Part shown: in pieces, positions 14,866 through 22,531 of the stretch
Layout of the letters: the number at the start of each line of letters is the position of its first letter
Numbering within the stretch: position 1 is the first letter of the stretch
DNA from: Streptomyces canus
GTDB taxonomy: Bacteria > Actinomycetota > Actinomycetes > Streptomycetales > Streptomycetaceae
DNA: 64,000 nucleotides
Direction of reading: 5' to 3'
Assembly: GCF_030815415.1 (NCBI RefSeq)
Contig: NZ_JAUSWW010000001.1
Coordinates: 1,984,001-2,048,000, forward strand
The notes under the pieces: generated by a model
Seen by the model: the letters and a program-made list of their open reading frames with translations, nothing else
Told to the model about the DNA's origin: nothing
Database searches by the model: none
Translations under genes and position numbers: made by a program

Positions 14866-16665
14866 ATGACCACGGAAACAAGGCAATCGACCACTGTCTC
14901 GCGGCTCGAGTCCTTCATCGACGCGATGATCGACATGGGCCAGACGGGCCAGATCTTCGGCGAGCACGGCATCGGGAAGACGGCGACGTTCTTCTCGCAC
15001 CTCGCCCGCGCCCACCCGGACACCGCCCTCGTGTACGTGCCGGCGGCGAACCTGACGCCGGACGACCTGCTCGTCAACGCGCCGGTGCGCGATCCGCACA
15101 CCGGTGAACTGGTGCTGCGCCAGCTGGTGATGAGCCAGCTGAAGCCCGGCACACCGTTCGTGCTGCTCATCGACGACTCGTTGCAGGCGGGCGACACCAT
15201 CCAGTCGCAGCTGATGCAGATCGCGTGCAACTGGACACTGGGCGAGCACGATCTGCGGGCCCTGGGCTGCGTCGGGGTGTTCCTGACGGACAACGAGTCG
15301 CTCGCGGAGACCTCGTCCCGGCGCGGGGACCTCGCTCTCCTGGACCGCATGGTCACGATGCGGATCACGGCCAACGACACGTCCTGGCGCAAGCATCTGG
15401 CGGCCAAGTACCGCCCGTGGGACCTGCGTCCGGTGTTCTCGCTGTGGGCGTCCCTCTCCCCCGCCCTGCGCGAGCGGCTCTCCCCGCGCACCCTCGACCA
15501 TGTCCTGGCCAACGCGAGGGAAGGCTTCCCGCTGCGCTGGGGCCTGCCCCTGGTCGACGGCGAGCGGCTGCGGCTGGCGGAGCCCGGCCCGGACGGCAAG
15601 CCCGGCCAGAACCGTACGCACGAGATCCTGGACCGGATCGCCGAGGCGGTGGGCGTGGCCAACCCCTCGACGATTCCCGACCCGGTACGACAGGTGGTGC
15701 GCGCCGCGCTGCGCAACCGATGGACGGTGCTGCTCCAGGGTCCTCCCGGGTGCGGCAAGACGGAGCTGGTGCGGGAGACGGTGCGCGAGGGGCTCGGCCG
15801 GGACGCGCTGTACTTCTCGCTGCCGGTGACCAACGTCGAGGACCTGTGCGCGCCGATCCCGTCGGCGGACGGCACGCTGGACAACCTGCTCGCCGCGCAC
15901 TTCACGGGTCCGGAGCCGAAGGTGATCGTGTGGGACGAGTACAACCGGCCCAAGGACAAGGCCGCGTTCGCCAAGCTCATGGAGATCACCCAGGAGTGGT
16001 CGCTGGCCGGGCGGCGGATCGAGAACCTGCGCGCCCAGATAGCCGTCCAGAACCCGCCGTACCACCTCGGCCGCAAGCTGCTGGTGTCCCGGAACAACAT
16101 CGCCCAGGCGACGCGCTTCACCGCCTCGCTGACCGTCGAACCGCAGGACATCCCGGCCAACGAGTGGCTGCTCGCCCACTACGGCTCCGACGCGGAGACG
16201 GTCCTGGAGTGGTGGAAGCACGACATCGACGACGACGGCCGGGCCTGGATCACCAAGCGCACGCTGGAGCGGCTCATCAAGCTGCACCGGCGCGGGCTGC
16301 CGCTGGAGATGGGCACGGTGTATCTGGGCGACGGCGAGTACGCGCCGGTTCCGCTCACGGCCCTCATGGACCGCTTGAGGGGCCGCCAGGTCACGGGCCT
16401 GCGCGAGCTCGCCCGTGACGCCGACGCGTGGGAGGCCCGGCTGCGTCGCGCCGCCGCGCACTCCGACGAGGGCGGCGACGACAGCGACGTCGTTCACCAG
16501 ATCCTCGCCAACGCGGAGCTGTCCCAGCTGAAGAAGCACCGCGCGGTGGTGGCACGTCTGGTCGCGCTGCTGCCGGCGAAGCTGCGGGCGACCTATCTCG
16601 TGGGGGCGTCGGAGCGGCAGCAGCGGTTCTGGACGGAGGTGTTCGTGGGGATGCGGAAGCGGTGA
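14866..16665 (+). CDS. Tandem AAA (MoxR-like) ATPase
   Basis: 599 aa with two AAA modules in one chain. Module 1: Walker A GEHGIGKT (residues 32-39) and Walker B FVLLIDDS (about 98-105). Module 2: Walker A GPPGCGKT (about 292-299) and Walker B KVIVWDEYNR (about 353-362) with TRFTASLTVEPQDI further on. Most MoxR proteins have a single AAA domain of about 330 aa, so the duplication is notable. The ATG abuts the vWA gene stop (TAAATG), so both are co-translated and presumably form a remodelling complex. It faces the LRR gene with 3 nt between stops. Confidence 0.82.
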   Translation: MTTETRQSTTVSRLESFIDAMIDMGQTGQIFGEHGIGKTATFFSHLARAHPDTALVYVPAANLTPDDLLVNAPVRDPHTGELVLRQLVMSQLKPGTPFVLLIDDSLQAGDTIQSQLMQIACNWTLGEHDLRALGCVGVFLTDNESLAETSSRRGDLALLDRMVTMRITANDTSWRKHLAAKYRPWDLRPVFSLWASLSPALRERLSPRTLDHVLANAREGFPLRWGLPLVDGERLRLAEPGPDGKPGQNRTHEILDRIAEAVGVANPSTIPDPVRQVVRAALRNRWTVLLQGPPGCGKTELVRETVREGLGRDALYFSLPVTNVEDLCAPIPSADGTLDNLLAAHFTGPEPKVIVWDEYNRPKDKAAFAKLMEITQEWSLAGRRIENLRAQIAVQNPPYHLGRKLLVSRNNIAQATRFTASLTVEPQDIPANEWLLAHYGSDAETVLEWWKHDIDDDGRAWITKRTLERLIKLHRRGLPLEMGTVYLGDGEYAPVPLTALMDRLRGRQVTGLRELARDADAWEARLRRAAAHSDEGGDDSDVVHQILANAELSQLKKHRAVVARLVALLPAKLRATYLVGASERQQRFWTEVFVGMRKR

Positions 16666-16668
16666 GTC

Positions 16669-17865
16669 TCAGGCGTCGGGCGGGGCTGTCCTGTGCACGC
16701 TCCGTACGGCGGCCACGTCGGAGGGGACCGCCGGCCGCGGAAGGTGGGCGCTGAGCGCCTCCAGGCGGCGTTTGACGCTGGCGGCGATGCCGTGGCCCAG
16801 GACGAAGCGCGTGGCCGTGACGGCGCGGGGCGCGGTGTCGAGGAGGCGGTGGGCCTCGCGGCTGCGCATGCCGGTGTGGGTCAGGACCAGGTGGGTCAGC
16901 CGGTGCTCGGCGGCGGCCAGGGTCTCGGCCATCGTCTCGGCGGCCGTCAGGTCGATGTGGTTGTCGGCGGCGCCCAGGACCGCCGCCGCGCGCACCCGGC
17001 CGAGGTCCAGCAGGCTGCCCCCGGCCGTGGTGGCCGCCGTCACCAGCCGGGCGGCGGCCCGCGGTCCGATGCCGTTGCTGGCGACGGCGAGACGGGTGAG
17101 CCGTCCGTGCGGCGCCCGCTCCAGGGCGTCGGCCAGACGGAACGCTCCCGCGTCCCCCAACCGGGCGGCGGACACATACAGTTCGTCGATCGCGCCCGCC
17201 GCCACGACCGCGCCGAGCGCTTCCGCTCCCGCCTCCCCCAGCGGGTTGCCGCCGACGAAGAGCCGCTCGATACGGCGCCCGTTGCCGGCGGCCGCCAGCA
17301 GCGCGTCGGCGAGGACGACGGCACCGGCCGCGTCGAGTCCGGTCTGCACGAGGTCGATGGTGCGCAACGACCGTGCGGACTCGATGAGTTGGGCCGCCGC
17401 CCGCCCTCCCCCGGCGCCCAGCGGATTGCGTTTGAGCCACACCCCGGTCACGACCTGCGGAGAGGCCCGCAACTGGTCGGCGATCCGGCAGGCGCCGCCC
17501 GCGGTGATCCCGTTGCAGCCGAGGTAGAGCGTCTCGACGTCCTCGCTCGCCCCGGCCACGACGGCCGCCCCGGCGTCACCCAGCCCGTCGGTGCCGAGCA
17601 GCAGATGCCGTACCGGAGAGGGCCCCTGGGCCAGCGCCTCGGCGACCAGGGCCGCGCCCTCCGCGCCCAGCTCCTGCTTGCACAGGTCGAGGCGGCCGTC
17701 GGGCAGCGCCGTACCCGCCGGGAAGTCCAGCCGTTCCCCGGCCGGGCGCCCTGCGCGCAACCAGTCCAGCAGCGGAGCGAGTTCGGCGAGCGGACGCGGT
17801 ACGACGGACGGCACACCGGCGAACCCGTCCGCCGCCGGCCGTTTCCCCTCGTCCGATGTCACCAC
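16669..17865 (-). CDS. Leucine-rich-repeat protein, ribonuclease-inhibitor-like
   Basis: 398 aa. From about residue 75 to 370 there are repeated units of about 28-30 residues with an LxxLxL...G pattern: VRHLLLGTDGLGDAGAAVVA, VETLYLGCNGITAGGACRIA, LRTIDLVQTGLDAAGAVVLA, IERLFVGGNPLGEAGAEALG, LTRLAVASNGIGPRAAARLV and others. The long alpha/beta repeats are of the RNase-inhibitor type, a protein-protein interaction scaffold. It starts at GTG 17865, overlapping the SDR stop (GTGGTGA), so it is coupled to the zinc-ribbon SDR. No signal peptide. A partner-binding role in the flanking vWA/MoxR system is inferred. Confidence 0.78.
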   Translation of the reverse strand: MVTSDEGKRPAADGFAGVPSVVPRPLAELAPLLDWLRAGRPAGERLDFPAGTALPDGRLDLCKQELGAEGAALVAEALAQGPSPVRHLLLGTDGLGDAGAAVVAGASEDVETLYLGCNGITAGGACRIADQLRASPQVVTGVWLKRNPLGAGGGRAAAQLIESARSLRTIDLVQTGLDAAGAVVLADALLAAAGNGRRIERLFVGGNPLGEAGAEALGAVVAAGAIDELYVSAARLGDAGAFRLADALERAPHGRLTRLAVASNGIGPRAAARLVTAATTAGGSLLDLGRVRAAAVLGAADNHIDLTAAETMAETLAAAEHRLTHLVLTHTGMRSREAHRLLDTAPRAVTATRFVLGHGIAASVKRRLEALSAHLPRPAVPSDVAAVRSVHRTAPPDA

Positions 17866-19211
17866 TGCGCCTCCCGATAGTCCTTGAGGAACACCCCCGA
17901 GACCGGATCCCCGGCCTCACCCCGCACGATCGGGTCGTACACCCGGGCCGCCCCGTCCACCACGTCCAGCGGTGTCCGGAACCCGGCCTCCGCCATGCGT
18001 GCCTTCTTCGGCGCCGGGTTCTCGTCGGTGATCCAGCCGGTGTCGACGGCGCACATGTGGACGCCCTGCTCGGCGAGTTCGGCGGCGCTGGTGCGGGTGA
18101 GCATGTTGAGGGCGGCCTTGGCCATGTTGGTGTGGGGATGACCGGCCATCTTGTTGCGGACGGCGAAACGGCCCTCCACCGCGGTCACGTTGACCACGTA
18201 GCGGCGCGGCCGCGGCGCGGCGAGCAGCAGGGGCAGCAGCCGGTCGCACAGCAGGGCCGGGGCGAGGGCGTTGACGAGCTGGGTCTCCAGCACCTCGGCC
18301 GGGTCGAGGGCGCCGAGCCGCGCCGACCAGGAGTTCTCCGGGGACGGATCGGGCAGCAGTCCGGCCTCGTCGGCCTCGCGCAGGGCCGCCGGCAGGGACG
18401 CGGCGCCGCTCTCCAGCATCCGCATCGGCGTGAAGCCGGGCGCCTTGCGCGCTCCCTCGGGCAGCGCGTCGTACTCCCCGGAGGCGAGCAGCGCGTACGA
18501 CTCGGGCGGCCGCCGTACGGTCTGCGCGGCGTTGTTGACGAGGATGTCGAGCGGCTCGCCCTCCTGCCGCAACTCCTCGCACAGGCCGAGCACTTGGCGC
18601 GGGTCGCGCAGGTCGACGGCGAGCACGCTCAGCCGGTCGAGCCACTTCCCGCTGCCCGGCTCGGCGCGGAAGCGGCGCACAGTGTCGTGCGGGAAGCGCG
18701 AGGTGACCAGGACCTCCGCGCCGTCGCGCAGCATCATCAGCGCCAGCTGGAAGCCGATCTTCACCCGGCCGCCGGTGAGCAGCACGCGGCGCCCGTCGAG
18801 GTCGGTGCTCAGCGCCCGCCGGGCCGAGTTGTCGGCGGCGCAGGCGGGGCAGAGGCGGTGGTAGAAGGCATCGACGTGTTGATAGGGCGACTTGCAGACA
18901 TAGCAGGTGCGCGGCTTGCGGAAGACACCTGGATCGCCGGACCCGGCCAGGGGGGCGTCCTCGCGGCGGCTCAGCGCGCCGGTCGCGGTCGCGGCCATGG
19001 CCCGCGCGTCGGCGGCGGAGGCTTCGGCGCCCCGTGTCTTGCGCCGCCGCAGCCGTCCGTCGCGGGCGAAGGAGGCGGCGACCTGCTCGGCGCGCAACCG
19101 CACCGGGTCGTCGACGGGCAGGGCCCGCAGCTTGCCCACGACCTGGTGGAAGGCGGCCAGTTCCGCCTCGGTGACCGCCTCGTGCCCCGAAACGGACAGT
19201 CCCGCCTCCAT
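17859..19211 (-). CDS. Zinc-ribbon fused SDR-fold protein, non-canonical active site
   Basis: 450 aa from ATG 19211 (GAGGCGATC site upstream). After a helical N-terminus comes a CxxC-x14-CxxC zinc ribbon (CYVCKSPYQ...LCPAC, Cys103/106/121/124), then a Rossmann domain with LLTGGRVKIG (dinucleotide loop, about 146-153) and LVNNAAQ. The usual SDR Ser and YxxxK are missing: the strand reads VVNVTAVEGRF and the helix HPHTNMAKAALNML, with Thr four before the Lys. It may bind NAD(P) without classic catalysis. The tRNA-like pair ends 46 nt upstream on the same strand and the LRR gene overlaps its stop, so it is central to this locus. Confidence 0.78.
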   Translation of the reverse strand: MEAGLSVSGHEAVTEAELAAFHQVVGKLRALPVDDPVRLRAEQVAASFARDGRLRRRKTRGAEASAADARAMAATATGALSRREDAPLAGSGDPGVFRKPRTCYVCKSPYQHVDAFYHRLCPACAADNSARRALSTDLDGRRVLLTGGRVKIGFQLALMMLRDGAEVLVTSRFPHDTVRRFRAEPGSGKWLDRLSVLAVDLRDPRQVLGLCEELRQEGEPLDILVNNAAQTVRRPPESYALLASGEYDALPEGARKAPGFTPMRMLESGAASLPAALREADEAGLLPDPSPENSWSARLGALDPAEVLETQLVNALAPALLCDRLLPLLLAAPRPRRYVVNVTAVEGRFAVRNKMAGHPHTNMAKAALNMLTRTSAAELAEQGVHMCAVDTGWITDENPAPKKARMAEAGFRTPLDVVDGAARVYDPIVRGEAGDPVSGVFLKDYREAQW

Positions 19212-19257
19212 GATCGCCTCGCCCCTGTCCCGTCCCCGACCGTCACCGCCGTACCGC

Positions 19258-19328
19258 GGTCCCGACCGGATTCGAACCGGCGTATCCGCCCTGACAAGGC
19301 GGCGAGTCTGCCTCTGCTCTACGGGACC
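19258..19328 (-). tRNA. Atypical tRNA(Asp)-like gene, anticodon GTC
   Basis: A 71-nt cloverleaf on the minus strand: acceptor GGTCCCG/CGGGACC, 3-bp D stem GAG/CTC, D loop CAGAGGCAGA, anticodon arm CCGCC-TTGTCAG-GGCGG, a 4-nt variable loop ATAC and T arm GCCGG-TTCGAAT-CCGGT. No CCA is encoded. It is nearly identical to the CTC gene 12 nt upstream except for compensated acceptor and D-stem pairs and the anticodon loop. It lies immediately upstream of the zinc-ribbon SDR gene. Short D arm and variable loop are unusual for a housekeeping tRNA(Asp). Confidence 0.8.
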
Positions 19329-19340
19329 CCGCGCACGCAT

Positions 19341-19411
19341 CCGGACGACCGGATTCGAACCGGCGTAACCGCCTTGAGAGGGCGGCGCGTCTGCCTCTGC
19401 GCTACGCCCGG
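19341..19411 (-). tRNA. Atypical tRNA(Glu)-like gene, anticodon CTC
   Basis: A 71-nt cloverleaf: acceptor CCGGGCG/CGTCCGG (one G-T pair), 3-bp D stem GCG/CGC, D loop CAGAGGCAGA, anticodon arm CCGCC-CTCTCAA-GGCGG, variable loop TTAC, T arm GCCGG-TTCGAAT-CCGGT. No encoded CCA. A TAGGAT -10-like hexamer (19430-19425, minus strand) sits at the right distance for a transcript starting just upstream, which would include the GTC tRNA and probably the SDR and LRR genes. Confidence 0.8.
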
Positions 19412-19509
19412 ACCGCGCCCCCGGATCCTAACCGCACCCCGAACGGCCGGTCGCACCGATTTACGGGAGGCCCCGTCGGTGCAACGGTGCCCGAAGGGGG
19501 TGACACACC

Positions 19510-21212
19510 ATGGCCCAGACCCATGAGTGGATGTTCTACGAGGTCATGTGGCGCGCCTGGGCGGGTCGGGAACAGGTCCCGTACCCCGTGCCCTGGTGGG
19601 CGCAGCAGGCCTTCCGACGCTGGAGCGACGACTTCGACTCCGGCACCTACGAGTCCAAGGAGGCGGCCTTCGCCTCCAACGCCCTGTACCGGTACTGGCA
19701 CATGGTCGGCGTCAAGGACCACCGTCAGGAGTCCCTGATCGGCCAGGCGGGCGAGATCGAGCCCGTCTACGACAAGTACAGTCTCTCGTTCTTCCTGCAC
19801 GATCCGGCCACGGGCGCCGTGCGGCTGCCCCAACTCCCGGACGGCGGACGGGTGGAGCAGCGGCTGGAGGCACCGCATCTGCCGGTCGTGCTGACGACGT
19901 TCCGCACCGCGGACGACGTCGAGTTCGTGCAGCGCACCTTCGCCGGCACCGTCGGCGCGAGCCAGCGGGACCTGGTCGTCACCCGGGTGACCGTGGGCAG
20001 TCCGACGGGACAGCAACGGCCAAGCCCTGTGGGCCATCGGCCGGTTCGACCGCACGAGCGGCCGACAGGCGGCGTTCGGGACCAAGTTGTACGTCCCGTA
20101 TGTGCGCGACGCGGCCCGCTGGCTGCGGGACAACCGCGACCGGTACGGCCTGTTGCACAGCGGCTGGAGCGCCGAGCATCTCGGCGAGCGCGACAAGCCG
20201 CACTACTGGGACGACTTCTGGGGCCTGGCCGGGCTCTACGAGGCCGCACGGCTCGCCGAGCGCATCGGCGCGCCGGAAGCCGGTGAACTGTGGGGCGCCT
20301 TCGACGACTTGAAGCGCGCCACCGCCGAGTCGATCCGCTGGGTACTGGGCGAGCAGCAGCGACGCGGCGCCTGGGAGACGTACATCCCGACCGGCCCCGG
20401 AGACGTCGGACGGCGCGACTCGACGATGATCGGCACGGCCGCCTACTTCCACCCGCTGCGTCTGCACATGGGCAGCAAGCTGGGCGACGACATCGACCGG
20501 GGCGGCGCGCTTCACGCTCGACACCATGTACGCGCACTTCGTCACCGGCGGCTTCCGGCACGACGCCGCCTGGAACGCGTACGGGCCCTATCTGACCATG
20601 CAGTTGGCGCACGCCTGCCTGCTCGCCGGTGATCCGGGGCGGATGGACGAGCTGCTCGGCTGGACGATGGACGCGGGCTTCCCGAGCGTGGCCGGGCGCG
20701 CGGCGGCGCTGGGCGCCTGGAACGAGCAGCACGCGTACCCGGTGGCCTCCGACTTCGCCGAAGCCCCGTTCAGCCGCTGGTACATGGGCGACATCCCGCA
20801 CGGCTGGGCGGCCGCCGAGTATCTGCTGCTGATCCGCGACATCCTCTTCTTCGAGGCCGACGAGGACCACGACCCGCACCTGTACATCGCTCCCGGCGTG
20901 CGGCCGCACTGGGTGCCGGGCGGCGAGCGAAGCGAGATGGGGGTCCCCCCGGCCGAAGGCTGGGGGAGGGTCACCGTGGACGCGGCGCCCACGCTCTTCG
21001 GCTCGCTGTTCGGCTACCGGCTCGCCCACGATCCGGCCGCGCGGACGGTGACCGTGAACATCACTCAGGCGCCGGACGGGGTGCGGTTCGTCTATCCCTG
21101 CCAGTTCGGCGAGGTGCTCTCGGCCGAGGCGAACGGGCAGGAGCTCGCCGTGACCGGCCAGGACGTGCGGGTGCCGGCGGGGACGTGGCGGTTCAGTGTG
21201 ACGTACGCCTGA
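19510..21212 (+). pseudogene. Decayed glycoside hydrolase (six-hairpin glycosidase-like)
   Basis: Three consecutive frames carry parts of one protein. Frame A, from ATG 19510, reads MAQTHEWMFYEVMWRAWAGR and continues to about 20010; frame B (about 20010-20505) has YVPYVRDAARWLRDNRDRYG and DFWGLAGLYEAARLAERIGA; frame C (about 20505-21212) has DTMYAHFVTGGFRHDAAWNA and SRWYMGDIPHGWAAAEYLL. The jump from VTRVTVGSPTG to ALWAIGRFDRTSGRQ suggests a large internal deletion besides a simple frameshift near 20505. The aromatic-rich helical pattern fits an (alpha/alpha)6 glycosidase. A 46-bp repeat sits in the last segment. Not functional as it stands. Confidence 0.75.
20925..20970. repeat. Palindromic Streptomyces repeat within the glycosidase pseudogene
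   Basis: The segment centred on GGGGGTCCCCCCGGCCGAAG and ending GGCTGGGGGAGGG resembles a dispersed GC-rich palindromic element seen in many Streptomyces genomes (from memory). It interrupts the C-terminal beta-domain, giving the odd peptide RSEMGVPPAEGWG. Confidence 0.55.
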
Positions 21213-21458
21213 TCAGTGAGATGTACGCCTGATCTCCAGGCGTTCCTTCTCCGACAGGCCGCCCCAGACACCGAAGCGTTCGTCGTTGTCGAGGGCGTAC
21301 TCCAGACAGGCGGAGCGGATCGGGCACAGGCCGCAGATCCGCTTCGCCTCCCGTACGGAGCTGCCCGGCTCGGGGAAGAAGAAGTCTCCACCGGTCTGCG
21401 CGCACAACGCCTCGTCCTGCCAGTCCAGGCCGGGCGGGGTGATCGTTTCGATGAGCAT
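21213..21458 (-). CDS. WhiB-like (Wbl) iron-sulfur regulator
   Basis: 81 aa from ATG 21458 (MLIETITPPGLDWQDEALCA). Four cysteines at 19, 42, 45 and 51 (ALC, ICGLC, SAC) would ligate a [4Fe-4S] cluster, followed by the Wbl turn GVWGG (63-67) and a basic C-terminus KERLEIRRTS. Wbl proteins are actinobacterial regulators that act with the primary sigma factor in development, redox and antibiotic responses. By remembered synteny it may be WblH (SCO6715) but the paralogue cannot be fixed by eye. The upstream open frame is not family-like. Confidence 0.88.
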   Translation of the reverse strand: MLIETITPPGLDWQDEALCAQTGGDFFFPEPGSSVREAKRICGLCPIRSACLEYALDNDERFGVWGGLSEKERLEIRRTSH

Positions 21459-21636
21459 GGTGAGGATCGTGCCGGGCGGCGAAAAACGTTCGATCAACGC
21501 GGGATCAACGCCGCGTGCGCAGGCCCCCGGCCGCCTCGATGGTCCTCCGCCGCGCGGCGTGGCGCACGGCGGCGCGCGGAATCGCGGGAAAACTGGGAGA
21601 GGCCGGCCGGACACGGATGGTCACTGCCCGGGGCGA

Positions 21637-21659
21637 TTGTCAGTGGGCGGTGCAAGACT
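21637..21659 (+). promoter_or_regulatory. DNA-damage (RecA-NDp/PafBC-type) promoter of the VOC gene
   Basis: TTGTCAGTG (21637-21645), an 8-nt spacer and AAGACT (21654-21659) match the LexA-independent damage promoter TTGTCAGTG-N8-TAnnnT with one -10 mismatch. It lies 40 nt before the start of the VOC gene. Confidence 0.5.
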
Positions 21660-21699
21660 CGGCAGTGCAGTGGACGGGACCCTTCAAAGGAGGGCAACG

Positions 21700-22485
21700 A
21701 TGCTCACCACCCGTTATGTCACCGGCGCCCCGAACTGGCTCGATCTCGGCACCCCCGACATCGACGGCGCCGCTTCCTTCTACGGCGCGCTGTTCGGCTG
21801 GCGGTTCCAGCCGGGGCCGCCCGAGGCCGGCGGATACGGCTTCTTCCAGCTCGACGGGAGGACGGCCGCGGCCGGCATGCAGAACCCGCCGGAGCAGGGC
21901 CCGCCCTCCTGGACGGTGTACTTCCAGACACCGGACGCGGACGCCACGGCGAAGGCCGCCGAGCAGGCGCACGGCGCGGTGCTGATGCAGCCGATGGACG
22001 TCATGGACCAGGGCCGCATGGCGATCCTCGCCGACAAGGCGGGCGTCTCCTTCGGTATCTGGCAGCCCGCCCGGAACAAGGGCCTCGACGTCGTGCAGGA
22101 ACCCGGTTCGCTGTGCTGGCTGGAGCTGTACACCCCTGACCAGCCCGCGGCCGCGTTCTTCTACAACGCCGCCCTCGGTCTGGAGACCTACGGCGTCGAC
22201 TTCCCCGGCGGCACGTACACCACCGTCAACCCCGCCGGCGCGTCCGAGGACGCCATGTTCGGCGGCATCGTGCCCCTGGCCGAGGCCCCCGGGGAGACGG
22301 ATGCGTACTGGCTGCCGTACTTCGAGGTCACGGACCCGGACGCGGTGGTGTCCACGACGCAGGAGCTCGGCGGCACGGTCCGTATGCCGGCCACCGACGT
22401 GGCGGGTGTCGGCCGCGTGGCCAAGCTGGCCGATCCGTACGGGGCGCGGTTCGCGGTGATCAAGAGCGACCCTGGGCAGGGCTGA
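21700..22485 (+). CDS. Two-domain VOC (glyoxalase/bleomycin-resistance fold) protein
   Basis: 261 aa made of two vicinal-oxygen-chelate repeats: PNWLDLGTPDIDGAASFYGA then LFGWRF in the first, and SLCWLELYTPDQPAAAFFYN then ALGLETYGVDF in the second. The layout resembles the Cfp30B/27-kDa antigen hydroxylase-like group of actinobacteria. VOC proteins bind metals and act as glyoxalases, dioxygenases or drug-sequestering proteins; metal ligands here are not clear. The ATG at 21700 follows AGGAGGGC. A DNA-damage-type promoter lies upstream. Confidence 0.85.
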   Translation: MLTTRYVTGAPNWLDLGTPDIDGAASFYGALFGWRFQPGPPEAGGYGFFQLDGRTAAAGMQNPPEQGPPSWTVYFQTPDADATAKAAEQAHGAVLMQPMDVMDQGRMAILADKAGVSFGIWQPARNKGLDVVQEPGSLCWLELYTPDQPAAAFFYNAALGLETYGVDFPGGTYTTVNPAGASEDAMFGGIVPLAEAPGETDAYWLPYFEVTDPDAVVSTTQELGGTVRMPATDVAGVGRVAKLADPYGARFAVIKSDPGQG

Positions 22486-22531
22486 CGAGGCCGCGAGGAG
22501 GCCGGTCGGTGCGCGCCCGTAGCCTGTCGGG

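Noticed and set aside
13402..16539. 1045-codon open frame on the minus strand across the vWA and MoxR genes
   Set aside because: It is a GC-bias shadow: its peptide is repetitive Arg/Gly/Val-rich, while the plus strand has clear domains.
13292..19411. Integrative element or genomic island bounded by tRNA genes
   Set aside because: No integrase, excisionase or att-like direct repeats of tRNA ends were found; base composition is like the flanks.
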